Assembly (NCBI GenBank): GCA_028281665.1
Contig: JANQJK010000008.1
Coordinates: 124,001 to 188,000 of the forward strand
Source: Hyphococcus sp.
GTDB taxonomy: Bacteria > Pseudomonadota > Alphaproteobacteria > Caulobacterales > Parvularculaceae
Reading direction: 5' to 3'
Length of the DNA stretch: 64,000 bases
Below are positions 25,606 to 33,134 of the stretch, one piece after another (the stretch's first letter is position 1; the number at the start of each line of letters is the position of its first letter). The notes under the pieces were generated by a model. That model was given only the letters and a program-made list of their open reading frames with translations, had not been told where the DNA came from and ran no database searches. The position numbers and the translations under genes were made by a program.

Positions 25606-26373
25606 ATGAATCCGCTTGATGAATATATAAATTATTGGAGGCGATTTGCTGCTGCGAAACCACCCTACCTGCACGCCGATGATGATAATGCTATGACAAA
25701 ACGGCAGTGGGGCAAATTCCATGATAAGCCTTACGATTTTGAGTCTTATGTTGCGTCACCTTGGCAAAACGAGAAAACAACAATCTTTCATACTGGTTTA
25801 TTACCGCAACCACATTTGGGTAAATTGGAGTCTGCGAAGGCAATTGTTTTAATGACAAATCCCGGCTTCGATGTTTCGGACTATTGGGCGGAAAAGAATC
25901 CAGCCCTTTATAAAGACCTATTTGCTACAATTCACCAAAACCTCTCCGGATTTGATTTTCCATTTATTTTTCTTGATCCGAAGTATTGTTGGCACGGTGG
26001 ATTTAAATGGTGGGAACGAAAATTCCGCGATATCGCCACACATGTAAAAGAGATAAAAGGATTGAGTACTTATTATGACGCGTTGCGGTATGTTGCCAAT
26101 CACGTGGCGGCTATCGAAAGCAATCCTTACCATTCAAAAAATGCTGTCAATATTGAAATTCCGTCTGTAATTATGGCTCGCAGAGCTGCTCAATTCCTTG
26201 GAGACGTTCCGCCGCCAACCCTCAATGCTCTTGTTATTTGTCGGAGTGTACAAAAATGGGGCGTGAGAGATCAGGACCATGTTGTACAATACCGAACTAG
26301 TGGCGCCGCACAATCTGCAAGCTTGAAGATTGGATCGGCTGGCGGTAATGCGGTCTTGAAAGCAATTACCTAG
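25606..26373 (+). CDS. A+T-rich orphan gene, unknown function
   Basis: A 255-residue protein from ATG 25606 (upstream in-frame ATGs at 25582 and 25531 are possible). Base composition is markedly A+T-richer than both flanks, with codons such as TTA, ATT and AAA common, so it was probably acquired. The product is rich in aromatic residues (YINYWRRFAAAKPPYLHADD, KYCWHGGFKWWERKF). The segment AKAIVLMTNPGFDVSDYW resembles the NPG strand of uracil-DNA-glycosylase-fold hypothetical proteins, but only weakly. No signal peptide or membrane helix is seen. Genes of this look often ride in defence or accessory islands; I do not assign a function. Confidence 0.6.
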   Translation: MNPLDEYINYWRRFAAAKPPYLHADDDNAMTKRQWGKFHDKPYDFESYVASPWQNEKTTIFHTGLLPQPHLGKLESAKAIVLMTNPGFDVSDYWAEKNPALYKDLFATIHQNLSGFDFPFIFLDPKYCWHGGFKWWERKFRDIATHVKEIKGLSTYYDALRYVANHVAAIESNPYHSKNAVNIEIPSVIMARRAAQFLGDVPPPTLNALVICRSVQKWGVRDQDHVVQYRTSGAAQSASLKIGSAGGNAVLKAIT

Positions 26374-26377
26374 CGTA

Positions 26378-27307
26378 ATGTCTACCCTTCTCTACACCCA
26401 TCCCGTTTTCTCCCGTCACGAGGTTCCGCCCGGTCATGTTGAACATGGCGGACGGTATGACGCCGTCGACAGGGTTTTGAAAAGCGACGCGTTCGCCCAT
26501 CTTGAGAAACGCAACCCGCCGACGGCGACGGCGGACGAGATCGAGCGCGTGCACCCGGAAAGCTTCCGGCGCGTCGTTGAAGAAAACGCGCCGACGGACG
26601 GTCTCGCCCAGTTCGACGCCGACACATTCATGGGGCCGTCATCGCTTGAAGCCGCGTTGCGCGCCGCCGGCGGCGCCGTTGCGGCGACTGACGCGGTCTT
26701 CGGGGGCGAGGCGGCAAACGCCTTTGTCGCCGCGCGCCCGCCGGGCCATCATGCGGAGCCTGAGCGGGCCATGGGTTTCTGCTTTTTCAATTCCGCCGCC
26801 ATCGCCGCGATGCATGCGCGGGCGGTTCATGGCGCACAGCGCGTCGCCGTCCTCGATTTCGACGTGCACCATGGCAACGGCACGGAGGCGGCGTTCCGCT
26901 CCGATGAAAACGCCTTTTACGCGTCCTCTCACGAATGGCCGCAATATCCGGGCACGGGTCCGGAAAGCGAGCGCGGGGACTTCGACAACATCGCCAATGC
27001 GCCGCTGGCGACGGGGTCGGGCGGAGACGCCTTCCGGCGGGCGTGGGGCGAGCTGCTGCTGCCGGCGCTCGGCGACTTCGATCCGGATTTCATCGTCATC
27101 TCCGCCGGCTTCGACGCCCATGGGGCGGACCCCCTCGGCGGGCTGACCCTCAATGAAGACGACTTCGCCTGGGCGACCGCGGAAATCGCCGGCGTCGCCC
27201 GCGACAAGGCGAAAGGCCGCATGATTTCTGTCCTTGAAGGGGGCTATGACCTCGATGCGCTGGCGGCCAGCGTTGCGGCGCATGTACGGAGCTTGATGGA
27301 GGCCTGA
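26378..27307 (+). CDS. Histone-deacetylase-family amidohydrolase
   Basis: A 309-residue class II HDAC-like zinc enzyme. Catalytic signatures: ARPPGHHAEPERAMGFCFFN (tandem His pair), LDFDVHHGNGT (zinc ligands Asp and His), SAGFDAHGADPLGGL (third ligand Asp) and the closing VLEGGYDL. Bacterial members deacetylate acetylpolyamines or acetylated proteins. It is the first member of the HDAC, xseB, dxs, tlyA set frequently contiguous in alphaproteobacteria; here about 2.3 kb of other DNA separates it from xseB. It begins four bases after the A+T-rich orphan gene. Confidence 0.94.
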   Translation: MSTLLYTHPVFSRHEVPPGHVEHGGRYDAVDRVLKSDAFAHLEKRNPPTATADEIERVHPESFRRVVEENAPTDGLAQFDADTFMGPSSLEAALRAAGGAVAATDAVFGGEAANAFVAARPPGHHAEPERAMGFCFFNSAAIAAMHARAVHGAQRVAVLDFDVHHGNGTEAAFRSDENAFYASSHEWPQYPGTGPESERGDFDNIANAPLATGSGGDAFRRAWGELLLPALGDFDPDFIVISAGFDAHGADPLGGLTLNEDDFAWATAEIAGVARDKAKGRMISVLEGGYDLDALAASVAAHVRSLMEA

Positions 27308-27352
27308 GAACCGCGCCATAAGGTCCGCGGAAAGGGGCATCGGACAAGTTTC

Positions 27353-27967
27353 ATGACCGGCCGGATCGTTACAGTGCGCCATGGGCGCCCGGACCTCGCC
27401 CGTGATGTGACCATCACGGCGCGCGAGTATGGGGACTGGTGGGCGCAATATGACCAAAGCGGGCTGGTGGCCGATGAATGCCCGCCCGCGGGCCTGATTG
27501 CGCTTGCCGAGCGCGCCGAGACGATCCTCTCGTCGACCCTGCCCCGCGCGATTGAGACCGCGCGCCATATCGCCGGCGCCGATCGCGCGATTCCGGCGGA
27601 CCCCGTCTTTGTGGAAGCGCCGTTGCCGCCGCCGCCATTTCCTGACTTTTTAAAGCTCCGCCCCGGTCAGTGGGGCGTCGTTTCGCGCACCCTCTGGTTT
27701 TTGGGGTTTGCGCCGGACGGCGTCGAAAACCACCTTCAGAGCTGGGCCCGCGTGCGCAAAATCGCGACGCGTCTCGCCGAACATGCGCGCGAAGGCGATG
27801 TGGTGCTTTGCGCCCACGGATATCTCAACTGGATGATCGACCAGCAATTGCGCCGGCAAGCCTGGGTTCGCGTCAGCCGCGACGGGGGCAATCATTACTG
27901 GTCGTGGCGCATATACGAACCGCCGGGGTTCAGGAGCGGCATTGAAGCGCCGGCAGCAGCGGAATAG
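27353..27967 (+). CDS. Histidine phosphatase-family protein
   Basis: A 204-residue protein with the RHG phosphohistidine motif at the start (RIVTVRHGRPDLA), SSTLPRAIETARHIA and the second catalytic His in VLCAHGYLNWMI. The spacing fits a phosphoglycerate-mutase-like phosphatase of the histidine phosphatase superfamily (branch 1). The substrate could be a sugar phosphate, a nucleotide or a phosphoprotein. It follows the HDAC gene by 45 bp and is probably co-transcribed with it. Confidence 0.88.
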   Translation: MTGRIVTVRHGRPDLARDVTITAREYGDWWAQYDQSGLVADECPPAGLIALAERAETILSSTLPRAIETARHIAGADRAIPADPVFVEAPLPPPPFPDFLKLRPGQWGVVSRTLWFLGFAPDGVENHLQSWARVRKIATRLAEHAREGDVVLCAHGYLNWMIDQQLRRQAWVRVSRDGGNHYWSWRIYEPPGFRSGIEAPAAAE

Positions 27968-28220
27968 TCGATAAACCGCTTACGGAAGATTCCGATTTTT
28001 TTAAAGCCCTCGATGTCGGCGCCGCCGGATTGAGGCTGACCGTGCGCGCTGAGGATTTTGGCGCCGAATGCCAGGAGCCCGCGCCTTGCAGGCTTGACTT
28101 TCTTCACAAAGGTGACTCTCTTTTATGAAAGATAACAATTATCAGAGCATTCATTTGGGCCCCTAACGATAGATGCGAGGGCCGCCCCACCGTCAATTTG
28201 ACGAGAGGACACGTGAGTTT

Positions 28221-29018
28221 ATGAACTCAGACGCGCCATTTGACGTCAGCATCGTCATCACCTCTTTCAATCACCGGGACTACCTTGTGGAGGCGGTGGA
28301 AAGCGTGCTCGCGCAGACGGTCAAACCCCGTGAAATCCTCCTGGCCGACGATGGTTCGACGGATGGCTCAGTTGAGACCATACGCAATTACGCCGATCTC
28401 CACCCCGGCTGCGTAGTGCCCGTCATTCATGAGAATATGGGCATCCCAAGAAATCGAAACAGTGCGCTGAAGATTGCAAAGGGCCGTTATGTCGGCGTGC
28501 TGGACGGCGATGATCTGTTCCGCCCACAGAAGCTTGAACGCCAGCGCGAAGCGCTTCGTCGCGATCCAGATGCAGTGGTCGTCTACTCTAATTACTCTAA
28601 CTTCAATAATCGCAGGCGGAATATTTCAAATCGGTATAACGCCCCGCAACCGCAAGGTGATGTACTTTTTGACGTCGCTAACGCTCATTTCGCGATCATG
28701 CGCACAATGATTGCGAGAACCGACGCCGTTAAAGCGGCCGGGTTCATGGATCCAGAACTGCCAAAGTACGATGGGTTTTGGCTAACAATACAACTCGCAG
28801 CGGCCGGGCGCTTCACCTACGTAGATGAGGTTCTGGTCGACAAACGAGAGCATCCTTCGGGCGACTCGAACCTCAATATGAGTCAAGACTTCAAAGACCT
28901 TGGAACTATCTACGAGCGCGTGAAAGCTCTAACTGCGCACCTCCCGGCGGCGCAGTGTGTCCAACTTGAAACACGCTGGGCGGCGGTGTTGGAAAGGGTA
29001 AAGGCAAGGAACGGATAG
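28221..29018 (+). CDS. Family 2 glycosyltransferase
   Basis: A 265-residue GT2 starting at ATG 28221 (the in-frame start at 28173 would add a non-conserved leader). DVSIVITSFNHRDYLVEAVE is the nucleotide-binding start, LLADDGSTDGSVE the next strand, GVLDGDD the metal-binding DXD, and MRTMIARTDAVKAAGFMDPE the acceptor-side helix. No transmembrane segments. Composition is somewhat less GC-rich than the flanks. It lies alone between a spacer of about 250 bp and a gene graveyard to the right, so the polysaccharide pathway it serves is not visible. A second GT2 is at 36341. Confidence 0.9.
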   Translation: MNSDAPFDVSIVITSFNHRDYLVEAVESVLAQTVKPREILLADDGSTDGSVETIRNYADLHPGCVVPVIHENMGIPRNRNSALKIAKGRYVGVLDGDDLFRPQKLERQREALRRDPDAVVVYSNYSNFNNRRRNISNRYNAPQPQGDVLFDVANAHFAIMRTMIARTDAVKAAGFMDPELPKYDGFWLTIQLAAAGRFTYVDEVLVDKREHPSGDSNLNMSQDFKDLGTIYERVKALTAHLPAAQCVQLETRWAAVLERVKARNG

Positions 29019-29603
29019 CTGTCGCCCGACAATAGGTTATCCTGGTTTAGCCGGGAACGACGGAGATACGTCGGGTCTTTTGTTTCATCGTTGGGGAATG
29101 TACTCACCATAATGGCGTATCCACCGCGGCAGGGCGGCGTCAGAGAATATGCGCTTAGTAATGCTCGTGAAGCCCTGACCGACGTCAACGCACATGGCGC
29201 AAAGCCCGTAGCGCCCGCCGCGCTCCTGAAGTTCTTCCGTCGCAATCAACAACAGTCTAGCGCCAGAATTTGTTCGTGCGATAGTTCAGCTTTCAACTGC
29301 TGCGAAGCCCGTTGGCGAAGTTCATCGCCGCCCCAACTGGTCACGACTGCGGGGGGGGGGCGCGTTGTTTGAATAAGTTGTAGCTTCTGCTGTGAGCGGT
29401 TTTATCGGGTTCGGACCGACCACTATTAAAACTGTAATTACACCCATGGCGAAAATCGCCAGCGCACGGATAATGCGACAAAGTTCTCATCATGCCCCTC
29501 CGACCCGGGCCGAAACTATTGGCCAAAAACGCCGGCGGATCAGGTCGCGCGCGCAAAAAAACGCCGCTTGCAATGACGGCCGCATCCTTCCAAAAAGGCG
29601 TCC
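29019..29603. other. 585-bp spacer with a thiolase scar and a G10 tract
   Basis: Apart from the antisense thiolase remnant (29085-29275) and a run of ten G at 29351-29360, no coding region is supported. The composition is mixed and the reading frames are short. The xseB promoter should lie near the right end. Confidence 0.5.
29085..29275 (-). pseudogene. C-terminal remnant of a thiolase
   Basis: On the reverse strand the frame ending at TGA 29085 reads NSGARLLLIATEELQERGG followed by RYGLCAMCVDVGQGF. This is the C-terminal active-site region of acetyl-CoA acetyltransferases: the GASGAR helix and the catalytic Cys in GLCAMCVGxGQG, with the usual second Gly replaced by Asp. The preceding 300 or more residues are missing, so only about 60 codons of a roughly 390-codon gene survive. 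Confidence 0.7.
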
Positions 29604-29849
29604 ATGGCAAAAAAACCCGACGACATCCTGGCGCTGTCTTTTGAGAAGGCTCTTGCAGAGCTTGAGGACATCGTTTCGAAACTGGAGAGCGGCAAGGCCG
29701 AGCTTGAAGACTCCATTGCGCTTTACGAGCGCGGGGCGAAGCTGAAAGCCCATTGCGAGGCGAAGCTCAAATCCGCCCAGGAAAAGATCGAAAAGATCGT
29801 CGTCGGCGGAAACGGCAAGCCGAAAGCTGAGCCGGCGGAGTTCGACTGA
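29604..29849 (+). CDS. xseB: Exodeoxyribonuclease VII small subunit
   Basis: An 81-residue XseB: LSFEKALAELEDIVSKLESG, then LEDSIALYERG and LKAHCEAKLKSAQEKIEKI, the two-helix coiled coil that wraps the large subunit XseA. Together they form ExoVII, which degrades single-stranded DNA to oligonucleotides. The ATG is preceded by GGCG-type sequence with only a weak ribosome site. xseB is usually joined to dxs and tlyA; here about 3.3 kb of other genes separates it from dxs. Confidence 0.95.
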   Translation: MAKKPDDILALSFEKALAELEDIVSKLESGKAELEDSIALYERGAKLKAHCEAKLKSAQEKIEKIVVGGNGKPKAEPAEFD

Positions 29850-29894
29850 CATACGCAAAATCCGCTTCGTCGCGCTCCGTGGCGATTTCTTTCG

Positions 29895-29923
29895 TTGACA
29901 TATTTCGGTATTTCGTGAAATAA
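29895..29923 (+). promoter_or_regulatory. Promoter/operator of the ArsR-SdpI pair
   Basis: TTGACA at 29895-29900 is followed after 17 bp by AAATAA at 29918, a good sigma70-like spacing. ATTTC-GT-GAAAT (29910-29921) overlaps the -10 and could bind the ArsR-type repressor. The start codon is only a few bases past the expected +1, so the transcript may be nearly leaderless. Confidence 0.55.
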
Positions 29924-29929
29924 GGAAAT

Positions 29930-30229
29930 ATGACCGACGTATACCGCGCGCTGGCGCACCCTTCGCGCCGGGAAATCCTCGCGGCGCTGACAAAAGGGCC
30001 GCTTTCCGCCGGCGACATTGCCGACGCGCTGAACATCGCCAAACCGACCCTTTCGGGCCATCTCGGCGTTTTGAAAGACGCCGATCTCGTCGATGTGGAG
30101 CGCCGCGGCGTGACGCTGATCTATCGGATCAACGCCTCCGTCGCGGAGGAAACGATGGCGAACCTGATGTCGCTTTTTCGCGTCGGTGAAGCGGCGCCGA
30201 AAAGGCGCTCCGCCAGGGGCCGCGCTTAA
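29930..30229 (+). CDS. ArsR/SdpR-type autorepressor
   Basis: A 99-residue winged-helix protein: VYRALAHPSRREILAALTKG, the recognition helix AKPTLSGHLGVLKDADLV and the wing RRGVTLIYRINASV. Metal-binding Cys residues of classical ArsR are absent. The similarity to Bacillus SdpR and the immediate junction with an SdpI-type membrane gene (TAAATG) suggest an autorepressor that is titrated by its membrane partner. A palindromic element overlaps its promoter. Confidence 0.87.
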   Translation: MTDVYRALAHPSRREILAALTKGPLSAGDIADALNIAKPTLSGHLGVLKDADLVDVERRGVTLIYRINASVAEETMANLMSLFRVGEAAPKRRSARGRA

Positions 30230-30889
30230 ATGCCCCGCGCCGCTTACATATTCAGTGTCGGCATTATTTTGCTGATGATGGGCGTTTCCTTTTACGGCCT
30301 GCGGCATATTCCGGCGGACGCGATGCTGCCCAGCCACTGGAATATCAAAGGGGAAGTCGATGACTATGCGCCGCGCAATGTCATGCTGGCGCTGTTCCCG
30401 GCGCTTGGCCTGATTGTCTCTGTTCTCTTTGCGGCCATTCCCTGTATTGATCCGCGACGGGAAAATGTCTGGCGCAGCGCCGGCCTCTATTATGCGAGCT
30501 GGTTCGGCGTGCTCGGCCTGATGGCGGCGCTTCATTTCGTAATCGTTTCCGCGGCGGCGAACGGCGCCGAACCGGATTCCCGCCTCATTCTGCTGCCGAT
30601 CTGCGTGTTGCTGATCGTCATTGGAAACTTCATGGCGAAAAGCCGGTCGACCTGGTTTATCGGTCTGCGCACGCCGTGGACGCTGAGCAGCGAAGCGGCG
30701 TGGATCGCCGCGAACCGGGCGGCGGGATGGCTTTTTGTGGCGACGGGCGTTGCGACGGCGGCGGCGATTTATCTCGTTGATGTCCGGTCCGGTTTTGTGG
30801 TCATGTTTGCGGGCGTTCTCGCCGCCGCTGCAATCGGCGTTGCGATTTCCTATCTGGTGTGGCGCGACGATCCCTCTCGCGCGAAGTAG
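30230..30889 (+). CDS. SdpI-family membrane protein (DUF1648)
   Basis: A 219-residue integral membrane protein with about six hydrophobic segments. The first loop carries the DUF1648 motif LPSHWNIKGEVDDYA (conserved P-x-H-[WF]-x3-G), and a later FIGLRTPWTLSSEAAW matches the SdpI signature (GxRTPWTLxSExxW). In Bacillus SdpI confers immunity to the SdpC toxin and sequesters SdpR. No sdpC or processing gene is seen here, so it may act as an orphan signalling or stress protein. Confidence 0.9.
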   Translation: MPRAAYIFSVGIILLMMGVSFYGLRHIPADAMLPSHWNIKGEVDDYAPRNVMLALFPALGLIVSVLFAAIPCIDPRRENVWRSAGLYYASWFGVLGLMAALHFVIVSAAANGAEPDSRLILLPICVLLIVIGNFMAKSRSTWFIGLRTPWTLSSEAAWIAANRAAGWLFVATGVATAAAIYLVDVRSGFVVMFAGVLAAAAIGVAISYLVWRDDPSRAK

Positions 30890-30913
30890 GCCTGCGACCA
30901 AACAGGCATTCGC

Positions 30914-31735
30914 TCAGTCGCGCATACCGATCAGGCGCGGCAGTACCGATGCATAGCCGCGCGGGAACAGGCGCTGAACAATCGAGATAAAATGCCCGTC
31001 CGCGCCGACGATGACCCGGCGTTTGCCCCTGGCGGCGCCGTTAATGATAATGCGGGCGGCGCTTTCAGGGCTGTTGCGGGCAACCTTGTCGAACTTCCTG
31101 TCGAGCTTCTCACGGGATTTGAAATTGTCCGGCAGATCGTCAAGTTCCGCCGCGCGGGCAATATTGGTGGCGACGCCGCCCGGATGAACGCAGGTGACCG
31201 AAACGCCTTTCGGCGCCAACTCCATAGCCAGCGTTTCGGAAAATCCGCGTACGGCGAATTTCGACGCGCAATAATGCGCCTGACCGGGAAAGCCGATCAG
31301 GCCGAATACGGACGATATGTTGGTAATGGCGCCTTTGGTCTCGATCAGCTGGGGCAGGAATGCCCGGCACATGTCGACCGTGCCGAAAAAATTCACGTCC
31401 ATGACCTTGTCAAAAGAGGCGGTCGGCGTCGCCGCAAACTCGCCGATCCGGGTGACGCCGGCGATGTTGAACAGAAAACTCGCCGCGCCCCACTGGTCGC
31501 GCAATTGCGCGGCATAGGCCTCGATGGCGTCCCGCTCCGCAACGTCAAGCCGGTCATAGCGATGGCGATTGTCCGCGGCGCCGATCAGGGCCCGCGTTTC
31601 GTTCAGGCCGTCCTCGTTGACGTCGGAAAGGGCGAGCAACGCGCCGCGCCCCGCAAGATCAAGCGCAATGGCGCGCCCGATCCCGGCGCCGGCCCCGGTG
31701 ACGACGCAGCGTTTGTCAGAAAGTCCGTCCGGCAC
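30914..31735 (-). CDS. Short-chain dehydrogenase/reductase
   Basis: A 273-residue classical SDR. NAD(P) motif TGAGAGIG (residues 13-20), FNIAGVT in place of NNAG, the catalytic Ser in NISSVFGLIG, and YCASK giving the Tyr and Lys. The C-terminal RVIVGADGHFISIVQRLFP, conserved in the SDR group resembling acetoin/cis-diol or retinol dehydrogenases, may contact membranes. It is transcribed away from the SdpI gene and sits 12 bp before a TonB-domain gene on the same strand. Confidence 0.92.
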   Translation of the reverse strand: MPDGLSDKRCVVTGAGAGIGRAIALDLAGRGALLALSDVNEDGLNETRALIGAADNRHRYDRLDVAERDAIEAYAAQLRDQWGAASFLFNIAGVTRIGEFAATPTASFDKVMDVNFFGTVDMCRAFLPQLIETKGAITNISSVFGLIGFPGQAHYCASKFAVRGFSETLAMELAPKGVSVTCVHPGGVATNIARAAELDDLPDNFKSREKLDRKFDKVARNSPESAARIIINGAARGKRRVIVGADGHFISIVQRLFPRGYASVLPRLIGMRD

Positions 31736-31747
31736 TCCACACCTTAG

Positions 31748-32884
31748 TCAAAAAATAAATTTCACGTGAACGATGAGGTCTTCGCGACAGGCCGGGTGGT
31801 CCAGTGGCGTTGACTTTGACCGCCATTTCTCCATTGCTTCTATGGTTGCCTTACTGAATATTTCCTGCGGCACCTCGGACAGAATTCTGATATTTTCGAC
31901 CTGCCCGTCGGCGTTCAAATCATAAACGGCAAAAAGCGCGCCGACATAGCCTTCGTCTTCAGCAGGGATCGGATAGTTTGGCGGTTTGCGAATCCATTCT
32001 ATATTGCATTCCTCGGCCGTTTTTATTTCCTTTGCAAGTATTGGATTGAGTTCTTCGATTGCCGCTTCGTTTTCGGGCGTCAGCTTTCTACTGTGAGATT
32101 GTAGTAACGCACCTGTGGCTGACCGCCATGCAATAATCTGCGCAAGCGTATCATCGAACGCGTCGAAACTCTCCTGCGGCGGAAAGGGTTTTTGCGCGCG
32201 TAAAAGGTCTGCGTATATCTCATGCAGTTTTTGAGTCGAATGCCGCGTCACGGTTGATTGTCTGTTGAGGCCGATTTTCGCCGCGGCCTGAACGAGAATC
32301 GCCTGCCCGAGCGATTTATAGTCGTGTGGCGCGGCGCTTAAGATAGCAGCCTCGGCGGTTTCGCCGTCGCGAAGCGCCTTGCGCAGATGTTTGGCGTTCA
32401 CGCTTTTCAGGGCCAGCTGCAGACGCGCTGCCGCGGTTTCGACGCTGGCGCCGCCATTTTGTTGTTCAAATGCGTCGACGGCTTCTCGCAGCGCTTTCTC
32501 ATCTCGGCGCGCGAAGCCTGATTGGACAGCTTCAGCGAAGGCGATCAGAAACTGCAGCTCAACAACCGGAATGGCGCCGTCCGCAAGTGGCGCGAGCTCA
32601 TTTGTCCGCCGCAGCGGCGCCAGGGCATTTTTCGGGTCCGACAGAAATATCATCCGCCCGTAGTTGAAGGCCAGAATCGCTGTCAGCCGGTCGTCGCCGA
32701 GCTCGGTTTCGGCGGCGATCCATGCGGCCTTGGCGTGCTCGGCAGCGGCCTCGGCGTCGCCGACCTGCAGCGCCTGATTGTAAAGTTTGTACTGCGTCAG
32801 ATATTCCGGGTCTTCCGCCGCCGCCGCGCCAATTCCTAAAATGAGAAAGAGGGAAGCCAGCGCCGCCCGAAGCCGTCCCGTCAT
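31748..32884 (-). CDS. Secreted helical-repeat protein with TonB C-terminal-like domain
   Basis: A 378-residue protein with signal peptide (AALASLFLILGIGAAAAEDP) and a GGAGGGG ribosome site. Residues 30-270 form TPR-like helices (YKLYNQALQVGDAEAAAEHA, LAFNYGRMIF). The last 90 residues resemble the TonB C-terminal fold: PPNYPIPAEDEGYVGALFAV then YDLNADGQVENIRILSEVPQ and ATIEAMEKWR. No N-terminal transmembrane anchor remains after signal cleavage, so it is unlikely to be an ExbBD-coupled TonB and more probably a periplasmic adaptor. Confidence 0.7.
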   Translation of the reverse strand: MTGRLRAALASLFLILGIGAAAAEDPEYLTQYKLYNQALQVGDAEAAAEHAKAAWIAAETELGDDRLTAILAFNYGRMIFLSDPKNALAPLRRTNELAPLADGAIPVVELQFLIAFAEAVQSGFARRDEKALREAVDAFEQQNGGASVETAAARLQLALKSVNAKHLRKALRDGETAEAAILSAAPHDYKSLGQAILVQAAAKIGLNRQSTVTRHSTQKLHEIYADLLRAQKPFPPQESFDAFDDTLAQIIAWRSATGALLQSHSRKLTPENEAAIEELNPILAKEIKTAEECNIEWIRKPPNYPIPAEDEGYVGALFAVYDLNADGQVENIRILSEVPQEIFSKATIEAMEKWRSKSTPLDHPACREDLIVHVKFIF

Positions 32885-33134
32885 TTCGTCCCCTCCAGCA
32901 ATATTTCCAAATCTTACGTTGCCCTGCGCAGCGCCGCAAATGAGCCCTGCGGCATTTGCGCAACCCGTGACACGAAAGCGTCGTCAACTTGCCGCGATTT
33001 CATGGCATATGGGGTGGTGAAAACCGCCAAAATCGCTAGAACGGGCTCCTTCCGCCGCCGTCAGGATGCGCTACAGAGCGCCTCGACAGTCAAAGACGGC
33101 AGACGGGTCCCGCATGATGAGAGGGGAAGACAAG

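Noticed and set aside
27895-28107. Small reverse-strand frame (about 70 codons) between the histidine phosphatase and the glycosyltransferase
   Set aside because: It begins with GTG and overlaps the phosphatase 3' end; no recognisable domain or convincing ribosome site.
29723-30901. Reverse-strand frame of about 392 codons opposite xseB, ArsR and SdpI
   Set aside because: Spans three forward genes with clear families; composition artefact.
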